Below are positions 28,391 through 36,054 of a stretch of DNA of 64,000 nucleotides, one piece after another. The position numbers were made by a program, and so were the translations under genes. A model generated the notes under the pieces. It was not told where the DNA came from. It saw only the letters and a program-made list of their open reading frames with translations, and ran no database searches. The first letter of the stretch is position 1. Each line of letters starts with the position of its first letter. This DNA comes from Curvivirga sp965219885 (GTDB taxonomy: Bacteria > Pseudomonadota > Alphaproteobacteria > UBA8366 > Aestuariispiraceae), in contig NZ_CBDCOT010000009.1 in the NCBI RefSeq assembly GCF_965219885.1, forward strand, positions 558,001 to 622,000, written 5' to 3'.

Positions 28391-29116
28391 ATGGGAATGG
28401 AATGGGAAAGAGGTTCCACCAAGTGGAAGCAGATCGAAGAGATCGTATTAAGTGAAGTCGCCAATGGCCTATATAAACCCGGCGAGAAACTACCAACAGA
28501 ATTCGCGATGGCAGAACGATTTGGCGTGAATCGTCATACAATACGTAATGCTATTTCTTCCTTGGTAGAAGCGGATGTTCTATATGTTGAACAAGGGCGC
28601 GGTACTTTTGTACGCGACACGACCCTGGATTATACATTGGGGAAGCGCACTCGTTTTTCTCAGAACATTTCTCAAAAGGATAAGTTACCAGATAAGAAAT
28701 TACTGCATTGGGAAATCATTAAAGCAAAAAAGGGGATCGCAAAAAAACTAGGCGTCAAAAAAGGAGATGCAATTATCTTACTGGAATCTGTTTCCATCGC
28801 CGATAATGTACCTCTCGCCTACTCCAAAAATTACCTGCCATCGTTAAGATTCCGTGGGATTCAGGATACTTTCAACAAGACCAAATCCTTAACAGATGCG
28901 TATAGATATTTTGATATTGATGATTATACGCGTTATTCCACTAAAATCTTAGCAGAAATGCCGTCTACTTTTTGCGCGGATATACTAAAACAACCCAAAA
29001 CCAAACCAGTTCTGCGTACTGACGGCATTGATGTTGACATGAACGGCACACCAATCAGCGTAAACAAAACCTACTTTGCCAGTCAACGCGTACAACTTAT
29101 CATCAATGCGCATTAA
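28391..29116 (+). CDS. phnF: GntR/HutC-family regulator PhnF
   Basis: 241 residues. The winged helix-turn-helix is in residues 10-75 (GEKLPTEFAMAERFGVNRHT, VEQGRGTFV) and the UTRA ligand domain follows. GKRTRFSQN is typical of PhnF. It is divergent from phnG, with palindromes between them, so it probably represses the lyase operon until a phosphonate or phosphate signal releases it. Two ATGs six bases apart are possible starts. Confidence 0.93.
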   Translation: MGMEWERGSTKWKQIEEIVLSEVANGLYKPGEKLPTEFAMAERFGVNRHTIRNAISSLVEADVLYVEQGRGTFVRDTTLDYTLGKRTRFSQNISQKDKLPDKKLLHWEIIKAKKGIAKKLGVKKGDAIILLESVSIADNVPLAYSKNYLPSLRFRGIQDTFNKTKSLTDAYRYFDIDDYTRYSTKILAEMPSTFCADILKQPKTKPVLRTDGIDVDMNGTPISVNKTYFASQRVQLIINAH

Positions 29117-29158
29117 AAAAATAGATGGCAGAGATAAATGCATATGCACAAAACTATA

Positions 29159-31135
29159 TCATCGTTCTGAAAATGACACGATCTCTCTTGCAATTCTAGT
29201 CGTTGCCTCAACAGATAAATGATTTGAATCTAAATACATTAATTCACCATTAAGTGTCACATAGCAAAAAGAATTGTCACACAAAAACTTACTCGGATCT
29301 ATAAACGTAATGTTATCCGGAAACTTAGTATCTCTCATTTTATTCAAGATAAAAGAATTACGCTCATCATAATGACTACGAGGAATACCAATCACCCGTT
29401 CTATCGCACCATCGATATCGGATCGAAAAATCATACGTTGAACATTCTTATCAAGCTCAGGATAAGGCAATAGAATATATATATTTTCCTTATGCCCAGC
29501 TAAATCTAACAGCAGATTCTTAAACGAACTCCACAGGAGTTCACGCTTATCTGTTACAGACAAATCTCCCCCAATTGATTCTGGTTCAAAATCAGGGTGA
29601 TCGGGATATAGATTTAAATTTTCACCAAATAAATGATAACTGTAACGATAGTTGATTACCACGTTTTTTATGTCAGCTTTATTAATTAGCTCATCAATTG
29701 CCTCAGTTGTCCAACTTGAACAGTATTTATATACTTCACTGTAATTTGAAACCAAAGGCGGACAACCACTATAACTGAGATGTTTAAGCCCTATGCCTTG
29801 CTCTTTTAGCTCTAAAGCTAAAGCATACGAAAGCTCAATAACATGGCTATCCCCTAATGTAGCCCATGTCACTTTATCATTAAAATAGGTACAAGCTTGG
29901 CTTGGTAGTAAATAGTCCTGCCCCGAAGTATGACAATCTTTCAACTTCGGACTCCAGTTAGTTGACACAATCAAGTTTCGTGCTTCATTTGATAATCGAT
30001 CAGGGAATCCTTTATACAAATGCCCAATCGCACCTACACCAATGAAGAAAGTTAGCAGTAAGAAACTAAAGAAAAATATCTGCTTGCGAGAAAATTTGGT
30101 CCTATCTCTAAACGGCAATTCGATATACTTCCAACTCACAAAACCTAAAACTAAAGACAGTACAGATAGAAGAAGAAACACAGAGTCAGACGGAGAAAAA
30201 TAACTCTTTATTCTTGCAAAAGCAAATAGAGGCATGTGCCACAAATAAGCACTATAACTTATCAAACCAATAGCAACTAAAATTCCAGAAGATAAAAGCT
30301 TATATGAAATTGTGCCCGCAGAAGAAAATAGAATAATAAGGGCCGTGCCGATCACAGAAACTAAAACATTATAACGTGAAAGACTGCTTTCTAAAAAAGG
30401 CAAAAAGAATCCGCAAACAAGAAGCAACAACCCTAAAATCGATAACAATTGACTGCTTTTAATTTCCTTATGATAGAGAATAAAAGCGATAATAGCCCCA
30501 GTTAACAATTCCCAAGCTCGAGAAAACGGAAGAAAGAACGCAAACTTAGGCTCATTAATCAAAGCCGACAAGCTTTCAGGAATCTCAAACAGCGATACAA
30601 TATCAAGAAAGAAATAACTCGCAAGCCACAAAATCAATATGATTGATACAATCAATTTACGAGAAACAACAAGAAGTCCACACATAAGTATGGGAAATAA
30701 AACATAAAATTGCTCTTCTACGGCAAGACTCCAAGTGTGCAAAAAAGGTTTTTCCTCAGCAACTAAATCAAAATAGCCACTTTCCCACCAAAATAAGAAA
30801 TTTGACGAAAACAACCCCATAGAAAATAGGCTTTGTGAATAATCCAGCAACTGCTGGGGAAACATCCAAGCCCAAGCAAATGGAATACTAAGTATGCTTA
30901 TTAAACCCAGAGCTGGCAAAATACGCCGAGCACGCCTCTCGTAAAAATTTATTATTGAAAAACTCTCGTTATCTATCTCCTTCAAAATAATTGAGGTAAT
31001 TAAAAACCCCGATATTACGAAGAAAATATCAACACCAACATAACCTCCCGAAAAGGCTTCAAACCCTGCATGAAATAAAATAACAGGAATCACAGCACAA
31101 GCTCGCAAGCCATCAATATCTGCCCGATAATTCAT
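29159..31135 (-). CDS. OafA-type O-acyltransferase with SGNH domain
   Basis: 658 residues. It starts MNYRADIDGLRACAVI, the acyltransferase-3 signature, with AAGGA upstream. About ten membrane helices follow (FFVISGFLIT, HTWSLAVEEQFY). A C-terminal periplasmic SGNH-like domain begins at WATLGDSHVIEL and ends with DSNHLS. Such proteins acetylate lipopolysaccharide O-antigen or other surface glycans. No clear partner gene is adjacent; it lies near the exopolysaccharide locus. Confidence 0.9.
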   Translation of the reverse strand: MNYRADIDGLRACAVIPVILFHAGFEAFSGGYVGVDIFFVISGFLITSIILKEIDNESFSIINFYERRARRILPALGLISILSIPFAWAWMFPQQLLDYSQSLFSMGLFSSNFLFWWESGYFDLVAEEKPFLHTWSLAVEEQFYVLFPILMCGLLVVSRKLIVSIILILWLASYFFLDIVSLFEIPESLSALINEPKFAFFLPFSRAWELLTGAIIAFILYHKEIKSSQLLSILGLLLLVCGFFLPFLESSLSRYNVLVSVIGTALIILFSSAGTISYKLLSSGILVAIGLISYSAYLWHMPLFAFARIKSYFSPSDSVFLLLSVLSLVLGFVSWKYIELPFRDRTKFSRKQIFFFSFLLLTFFIGVGAIGHLYKGFPDRLSNEARNLIVSTNWSPKLKDCHTSGQDYLLPSQACTYFNDKVTWATLGDSHVIELSYALALELKEQGIGLKHLSYSGCPPLVSNYSEVYKYCSSWTTEAIDELINKADIKNVVINYRYSYHLFGENLNLYPDHPDFEPESIGGDLSVTDKRELLWSSFKNLLLDLAGHKENIYILLPYPELDKNVQRMIFRSDIDGAIERVIGIPRSHYDERNSFILNKMRDTKFPDNITFIDPSKFLCDNSFCYVTLNGELMYLDSNHLSVEATTRIAREIVSFSER

Positions 31136-31593
31136 TTTAATTTCCTTTATTGAAATCAAACAGAATGGGCGTATGTGATAAGATAAAAATCACTTTACTA
31201 AATCCTTATAGTGAAAGATTTATGTTGGACAATTCCTATGATCACTCAAAGTCAAAAAGCTGTTACTTATCAATAATCATTCACAGAGCTATTAGAAAAA
31301 ATTGGACGATAAAGCAAGAACTTAGTTGCAAATTCAATTGCTATCATCTTTACACGTCTTAAAATAAAATTCGAAGAAAATGAATTTTATTTAGTAGATT
31401 AGACTATAATGTGTAAATCTCAGTAAAACATCTGATATTCATTATATTTTCCTCACGCAAGATTGAATTACCAAATTGCATAGGACCTCAGCTACTGCCC
31501 CCTGTAGTCTTAAGATTGATACACTCCCCTTTACAGTTAAGAATTACAAAGCTTTTAGTGGTATCTTCTTTATTTCTATAACAGGGAATATGC
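31136..31593. other. Gene-poor stretch with one AT-rich inverted repeat
   Basis: This 458-base gap lies between the acyltransferase start and the receiver-gene stop. I see no convincing gene. It holds a perfect 11-base inverted repeat, AAATAAAATTC (31362-31372) and GAATTTTATTT (31382-31392), with a 9-base loop. It may be a bidirectional terminator or a DNA-binding site; the sequence does not decide. Confidence 0.4.
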
Positions 31594-31962
31594 CTAATTA
31601 AGTTTTGAAATGATATCTTTGGTGTTATATGGCTTCACGATATAACCAATAATCCCGCGCCCTAAAGAATCTTCAATGTTACGAATTCTTTGGTCATTTG
31701 AGGTAATTAATGTCGGGATGTTCGGTACCTTTCTTAGCCTCATCATTTCCAGCAAATCAAAACCACTTTCCCCGTTCAATACAATATCCAATAAAAGATA
31801 GTCTGGTTTGTCAGAATGAATGATAGCAATCGCGGATTCAACATTTGCCGCCTCTAGAGGAATAAATTTATTCGTCTTTTCCATTCTGCGCATCGTAATT
31901 TGTCGTATTACTTCGTCATCTTCAACGATGAGTATCCTCTTTTTTCGTTTAAAAAACCACAT
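31594..31962 (-). CDS. Single-domain response regulator (receiver only)
   Basis: 122 residues, one receiver domain and no output domain. The acidic pair (VEDDE), phospho-acceptor (LLLDIVL), Thr/Ser region (TLITSND) and lysine (IVKPY) are present. It is divergent from the hybrid kinase gene and shares with it a sigma-54 promoter pair around one palindrome. It likely relays phosphate within this signalling system. Confidence 0.9.
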   Translation of the reverse strand: MWFFKRKKRILIVEDDEVIRQITMRRMEKTNKFIPLEAANVESAIAIIHSDKPDYLLLDIVLNGESGFDLLEMMRLRKVPNIPTLITSNDQRIRNIEDSLGRGIIGYIVKPYNTKDIISKLN

Positions 31963-32002
31963 GTCATGCCTCTTTGAGTTGAAAGTTAATTAGCTAAAGA
32001 TG

Positions 32003-32019
32003 CGCAAAGGGCATGCCAC
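32003..32019 (-). promoter_or_regulatory. Sigma-54 promoter of receiver gene
   Basis: On the minus strand, TGGCAT-GCCCT-TTGCG gives GG-N10-GC with good -24 and -12 elements. It lies about 40-55 bases before the receiver-gene start and downstream of the shared palindrome at 32071. Confidence 0.7.
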
Positions 32020-32070
32020 TGAGAAACGGTCTAAAACATAGTTTGTTATATCCAAATCTATCACGTTGCG

Positions 32071-32083
32071 TCTCAAATTGAGA
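32071..32083. promoter_or_regulatory. Shared upstream activator palindrome TCTCA-AAT-TGAGA
   Basis: A perfect 13-base palindrome midway between two divergent sigma-54 promoters. A related sequence CGTCA-AAT-TGCAA lies at 32089-32101. The same TCTCA-N3-TGMGA pattern recurs upstream of the exopolysaccharide operons, so it is a likely site for the sigma-54 activator. Confidence 0.7.
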
Positions 32084-32143
32084 TTTTTCGTCAAATTGCA
32101 ATGACTTTTCTCGCAAAAACCTGAATTATTGTTAAATTGAAAT

Positions 32144-32159
32144 GGGCATTAAACTTGCG
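32144..32159 (+). promoter_or_regulatory. Sigma-54 promoter of hybrid kinase gene
   Basis: GGGCATTAAACTTGCG has GG-N10-GC with a TTGC -12 element. It lies about 60 bases before the kinase ATG and about 70 bases after the shared palindrome, normal enhancer spacing. Confidence 0.7.
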
Positions 32160-32218
32160 ATTGAAATATTTACACTATGAGCTAATCAAATTCGCATGTA
32201 TATATCAGGAGCTTTCAG

Positions 32219-34207
32219 ATGAAATTATTTAACACAATTTCGACACTGAAATCCAAGTTTGGAATAAAAGATGTTCGATCCTCTATGGTAGAGGCCGTTT
32301 TAGAATCTTCCCTTGATTGTATTATTATCGCAGATAAAACAGGTCATATTATTGAGTTTAATCCAGCTTCTGAGAAAACATTTGGCTTTAGCCGATCAGA
32401 AGTTATTGGCAAATCTCTCGCAGAAACAATTATTCCGCATGATTTACGCGCCGCCCATGATGAAGGTATGGCCACTTATCACAAAACAGGTTTCCAAAAA
32501 GTAATTGGACAACGAATTGAAGTACCAGCTCTTCATAAAACAGGCACAATATTTCCTGTTGAGTTGGCAATTGAAGTTGCGCAAGGTGCAAATGGAGATA
32601 CCATTTTTGTTGCCTATATGCGTGATATCACCGATCGCAAAAACTATGAAGAAAGATTGGAAGAATCAAAACGTCGCGCAGAAGCTGCCAATGCAGCCAA
32701 ATCTGAATTTTTGGCTATGATGAGCCATGAAATTCGCACACCTTTAAATGGAGTGATTGGTGTCCTAGGGTTATTGGATGACAGTGTTCTCAACAAAGAA
32801 CAGGATAAATACGTTCAGATCGGTAGAAATTCTGCGGAAACCCTTTTAAATGTTATCAATGATGTATTGGATTTTTCCAAGATGGAAGCCGGGAAACTTA
32901 CGCTTGAATCTGAAATTTTTGACCTTCATGCCCTGATTAATAGTGTTGCCGATATCATTCGCCCAAGAGGCCAAATCAAGGAATTAGATCTTATCATTGA
33001 TATAGATGATGAAGTTCCTCGCTGGATTGAGGCGGACTCCGGTCGTATTCGCCAAATCCTGATTAATTTAGCTGGAAATGCGGTAAAGTTTACACAATCG
33101 GGATATGTAAAAATAGGTGTTAAACAAGCCCAAGAAAAACTGTGTTTCTTTGTCGAAGACACCGGCATCGGTATACCTCATGATAAACATGGCGAGTTAT
33201 TTGTGGAATTTTCCATGCTAGATTCATCTTACTCCCGCAAATTCGAAGGAACAGGCCTCGGCCTAGCCATCTCTAAAAAACTCACAGAATTAATGTCCGG
33301 TGAAATCAACTTCGAAAGTGTAGAAAATGAAGGTAGTGTTTTTTACATTCACTTGCCTTTAACGGAAGCGAACGCACCACAAGAAGAAGTGCTGACATCC
33401 GAAAAGGATTTCGCGAACACCCAATTCCAAAAACAACGTATTTTGGTCGCAGAAGACAACCCTGCTAATGTTATTATTATCAAAGCTCTACTGGAAAAAT
33501 TAAATTTGACGGTTGATATCGCCAATGACGGTACCGAAGCCGTAGAAGCCGTTAGACGTTTCCCTTACGACTTGGTTTTTATGGATATTGCAATGCCTGA
33601 AATGGATGGGATCGAAGCAACAGGTGCCATTCGAAAACTACCGACAGGCAAACAAATTCCAATAGTCGCAATGACCGCCCATGCCATGGAAGGTTACAAA
33701 CAAAAAGTCCTTGATGCTGGCATGGATGATTACATGCGGAAACCTGTTAGACGTGCCCGTCTTTTGGAAGTATTACAGGACTATCTGGAAACTACATCTA
33801 CCGCATCGTTTGAACCTGCAGGATCAGATACATCGGGACAAACACCACTGGTAAATGAGCAATTATCTATCTTTGACCAAACTATCCTCAAACAGTTGGA
33901 GGTTGATGTTGGACGTGATATTGTTCCAGAATTAGCAGATATTTATTTCAAGGATTCTCTAAAACGTATTGAAGCTATGAAACAAGCATATAAGACGCAT
34001 GACTTCCAAACATTGGAACTTGAATCCCATACCTTAGCGAGCAGTTCTGCAGCTTATGGATTAAATGCTTTACACGATTGCCTCAGAAGCATTGAGACAG
34101 CTGTTACTTCTAAAGATGATGATACGGCCCTCAAACAAACAAAGGAAAGCTTCCATATATATGATCAATCTATGGAAGCTCTTAAAAACTATCTCGCACA
34201 ATTTTAA
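32219..34207 (+). CDS. PAS hybrid sensor histidine kinase with receiver and HPt domains
   Basis: 662 residues. Order: PAS (about 20-145, NPASEKTFGFSRSEVIG), HisKA with His170 in SHEIRTPLNG, HATPase (NLAGNAVKF, DTGIGIP, GTGLGLAI), receiver (about 410-525, phospho-Asp in FMDIAMPEMDG, lysine in MRKP), and HPt near the end (ESHTLASSSAAYG). No membrane segment is evident, so it probably senses a cytoplasmic signal. It is divergent from a receiver-only gene under paired sigma-54 promoters. Its HPt may pass phosphate to that receiver or to the sigma-54 activator at 36055. Confidence 0.93.
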   Translation: MKLFNTISTLKSKFGIKDVRSSMVEAVLESSLDCIIIADKTGHIIEFNPASEKTFGFSRSEVIGKSLAETIIPHDLRAAHDEGMATYHKTGFQKVIGQRIEVPALHKTGTIFPVELAIEVAQGANGDTIFVAYMRDITDRKNYEERLEESKRRAEAANAAKSEFLAMMSHEIRTPLNGVIGVLGLLDDSVLNKEQDKYVQIGRNSAETLLNVINDVLDFSKMEAGKLTLESEIFDLHALINSVADIIRPRGQIKELDLIIDIDDEVPRWIEADSGRIRQILINLAGNAVKFTQSGYVKIGVKQAQEKLCFFVEDTGIGIPHDKHGELFVEFSMLDSSYSRKFEGTGLGLAISKKLTELMSGEINFESVENEGSVFYIHLPLTEANAPQEEVLTSEKDFANTQFQKQRILVAEDNPANVIIIKALLEKLNLTVDIANDGTEAVEAVRRFPYDLVFMDIAMPEMDGIEATGAIRKLPTGKQIPIVAMTAHAMEGYKQKVLDAGMDDYMRKPVRRARLLEVLQDYLETTSTASFEPAGSDTSGQTPLVNEQLSIFDQTILKQLEVDVGRDIVPELADIYFKDSLKRIEAMKQAYKTHDFQTLELESHTLASSSAAYGLNALHDCLRSIETAVTSKDDDTALKQTKESFHIYDQSMEALKNYLAQF

Positions 34208-34569
34208 TTCAACATATTTTGTGGTTTCACAGACATATTGATCCCAAAAGATAAAAGATGACATCTTAAGTGATACAGCGCGTTGATACACTCATCTCGT
34301 GATGATGCAGATATACGCGCCACTAAAGCATTACGAGTAAAGGAAGGTCTAACGCGCCACCAGGCATGGTCCATTTGAACACTCAAACCACCGATATCAG
34401 AACAGTTCATATCTTCTGATTTGAGCTTCTCATAAAGGCCTTTCACAATTGCTTCTTCCCGACCTTCGGGGCAGTTAATATAGATACGACAAGTACGCTC
34501 TGTTGTTGCAATATTGCCAACTGATTGCCCCATTGGAAGTGTTGGGATTTCATATGTAAGTCTCGACAT
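34204..34569 (-). CDS. Stand-alone phosphomannomutase domain-IV-like protein
   Basis: 121 residues. The stretch DIGGLSVQMDHAWWRVRPSF followed by TRNALVARISASSRDE resembles the C-terminal phosphate-binding domain of phosphohexomutases (DG..., W..RPSNTEP...). The first three mutase domains are absent, so it is unlikely to be an active mutase. GGAG lies 6 bases before the ATG at 34569. The stop overlaps the convergent kinase stop by 4 bases. Its role is unknown; the identification rests on one motif. Confidence 0.55.
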   Translation of the reverse strand: MSRLTYEIPTLPMGQSVGNIATTERTCRIYINCPEGREEAIVKGLYEKLKSEDMNCSDIGGLSVQMDHAWWRVRPSFTRNALVARISASSRDECINALYHLRCHLLSFGINMSVKPQNMLN

Positions 34570-34674
34570 TTTCTTCTCCATATCATCAAGAATTTTCCAA
34601 TCCCCCTATTGGGTCTTGCTCCTATGAACGGTCAGAAAATCAAATTGTGATAAACGCCGTCCTTTATGTTATGA

Positions 34675-34692
34675 ATGGCAAATCCTATGCCG
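34675..34692 (+). promoter_or_regulatory. Possible sigma-54 promoter of second receiver gene
   Basis: TGGCAA-ATCCT-ATGCC keeps GG-N10-GC but the -12 box is ATGCC rather than TTGC. A degenerate palindrome AATCA-AAT-TGTGA lies at 34638-34650. It is about 80 bases before the ATG. Weaker than the other candidates. Confidence 0.4.
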
Positions 34693-34773
34693 TTTATTTA
34701 TCTCAACCTCCCAGATAAATCAGGTACGCCAATTGCAATTCTTTTCATAACAATTAATGAAAGGAAAAGCGTT

Positions 34774-35181
34774 ATGAGTAGTTTTAAAGATATAAATTCA
34801 AACTCTGTTTTGATCGTAGATGACGAGATAAGCACACGTGCAATTCTTAAAGCGCGACTGGGACAAAAAGAAGGTTACGATATTTTGGAGGCTGCCAATG
34901 GCACAGAAGCTTTGGAAAAAATCTTTGAAAATCAACCAGATGTCGTCATATTGGATTGGAAGATGCCCGATCTAACCGGCATAGAAGTCCTAAAAGAATT
35001 ACGCCAAAACGAAGAGACACATGATATCCCTGTGATAATGCTAACCTCTAAAAAACTGGTTTCCGATGTAGAGGAAGCCTTTGAATCGGGTGCATTAGCC
35101 TTCATCGCAAAACCCTTAGATTTACAACAAATCAGTCAAAAAGTTGGTTTCTACATCAATCAAAAACAGGAATCTTCTTAA
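34774..35181 (+). CDS. Single-domain response regulator (receiver only)
   Basis: 135 residues, one receiver domain. VDDEIS, LDWKMPD (phospho-Asp), MLTSKK and IAKPLD give the conserved acidic pair, Asp, Thr/Ser and Lys. The ATG at 34774 has AAGGA 8 bases upstream; a longer reading lacks one. A strong terminator follows. It probably acts in the same phosphorelay as the hybrid kinase. Confidence 0.88.
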   Translation: MSSFKDINSNSVLIVDDEISTRAILKARLGQKEGYDILEAANGTEALEKIFENQPDVVILDWKMPDLTGIEVLKELRQNEETHDIPVIMLTSKKLVSDVEEAFESGALAFIAKPLDLQQISQKVGFYINQKQESS

Positions 35182-35246
35182 GATGTTTCTCAATATGCGA
35201 AACATTCTGCAAAATCCACCTATTGAACAAATGAAACAAACTACCA

Positions 35247-35285
35247 AGATCAGCATAGAGAACCTCTTCTATGCTGATCTTTTTG
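35247..35285 (+). terminator. Rho-independent terminator
   Basis: AGATCAGCATAGA pairs perfectly with TCTATGCTGATCT (13 bases, 8-base loop) and is followed by a run of five T. It ends the receiver transcript. Confidence 0.9.
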
Positions 35286-35357
35286 TAATCTATGCATAAA
35301 AATAACCTGAATATAGATTATTCAGGCCATAAAGTTCTAGGGAAATACTTATCTGGT

Positions 35358-35714
35358 TTACGCGAGTTTAATTTTCACAAGGAAGCCTATTCCTATACCA
35401 AAACAATTTGATGCCATATCATAAAGACAGGCGGAACGATCCGGAATATAAAATTGTATCGCTTCAATGAAAATTCCCAGAAACACCAGGGGAAGAATTG
35501 ACCAGATATGGTTTCGATATCCGAAATAGAAGGTGAAGAAGGCAAAAGCACCAATGTGAACCAGCTTATCCTCATAACCAGTTAAGAGCAGACTATCTAT
35601 ATCTGGCAAAGGAATCAGGAATAAAATCAATGCAATCAATGCCAAAACGAGATTGATCTGCAGAGTTTTTATCCTGAAACCAACGTGGTTAATTAAATGA
35701 GGCACTTTATCCAT
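35358..35714 (-). CDS. VanZ-like membrane protein
   Basis: 118 residues, four hydrophobic segments. EDKLVHIGAFAFFTFYFGY and EAIQFYIPDRSACLYDMASN match the VanZ-like pattern. Small VanZ-like proteins are common beside exosortase and polysaccharide loci, but their biochemical role is unsettled. The ATG at 35714 is preferred over a GTG one codon earlier. It follows the 55-residue gene by 40 bases. Confidence 0.75.
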   Translation of the reverse strand: MDKVPHLINHVGFRIKTLQINLVLALIALILFLIPLPDIDSLLLTGYEDKLVHIGAFAFFTFYFGYRNHIWSILPLVFLGIFIEAIQFYIPDRSACLYDMASNCFGIGIGFLVKIKLA

Positions 35715-35754
35715 CACGACACATTCTTCTAATGATTCAAATTTTCTTTAAAAA

Positions 35755-35922
35755 TTAATCGGTGCCATAAAGTGGGAAGCGTACATTAATTGACCAATCA
35801 TCATCGGGATAGCGTTCCTGAATACGTTGTATCAATGCACGTGCTCTTTGTGAGGAATCATAAACAAGTTTAACTGGCTCATGGTTCTTACTTAGAATAA
35901 ATGTTTTCTTTTGCGTTTTCAT
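35755..35922 (-). CDS. Small hypothetical protein
   Basis: 55 residues, mixed charge, no membrane helix. GGAG lies 7 bases before the ATG at 35922, so this start was chosen over a longer one. Visible features are a basic N-terminus (MKTQKKTF) and YPDDDWSINVRF near the end. I do not recognise a family. It has its own good sigma-54 promoter and probably forms an operon with the VanZ-like gene. Confidence 0.6.
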   Translation of the reverse strand: MKTQKKTFILSKNHEPVKLVYDSSQRARALIQRIQERYPDDDWSINVRFPLYGTD

Positions 35923-35955
35923 TGCTGTTCTCCTTTCAACTTTATAATTAAGAAC

Positions 35956-35972
35956 AGCAAAGTTGATGCCAC
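35956..35972 (-). promoter_or_regulatory. Sigma-54 promoter of small gene/VanZ operon
   Basis: On the minus strand GTGGCAT-CAACT-TTGCTG gives GG-N10-GC with near-consensus -24 and -12. It is about 35-50 bases before the 55-residue gene. No TCTCA-N3-TGMGA copy is nearby; ACGTG occurs twice just upstream. Confidence 0.6.
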
Positions 35973-35996
35973 GTTTCCCCTTCACGTCTGGCAAAT

Positions 35997-36018
35997 AAAA
36001 AGGGCGATTAAATCGCCC
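35997..36018 (-). terminator. Rho-independent terminator of sigma-54 activator gene
   Basis: On the minus strand GGGCGATT and AATCGCCC form an 8-base inverted repeat followed by TTTTT. It sits about 40 bases after the activator stop and isolates it from the small gene downstream. Confidence 0.88.
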
Positions 36019-36054
36019 TGAAATAAGATTAAATATTTGTTATAAATCAAATAT

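Noticed and set aside
31150..31362. 70-codon frame in the gap beside the acyltransferase
   Set aside because: No ribosome site, no motif, and it overlaps the 5' region of the acyltransferase gene.
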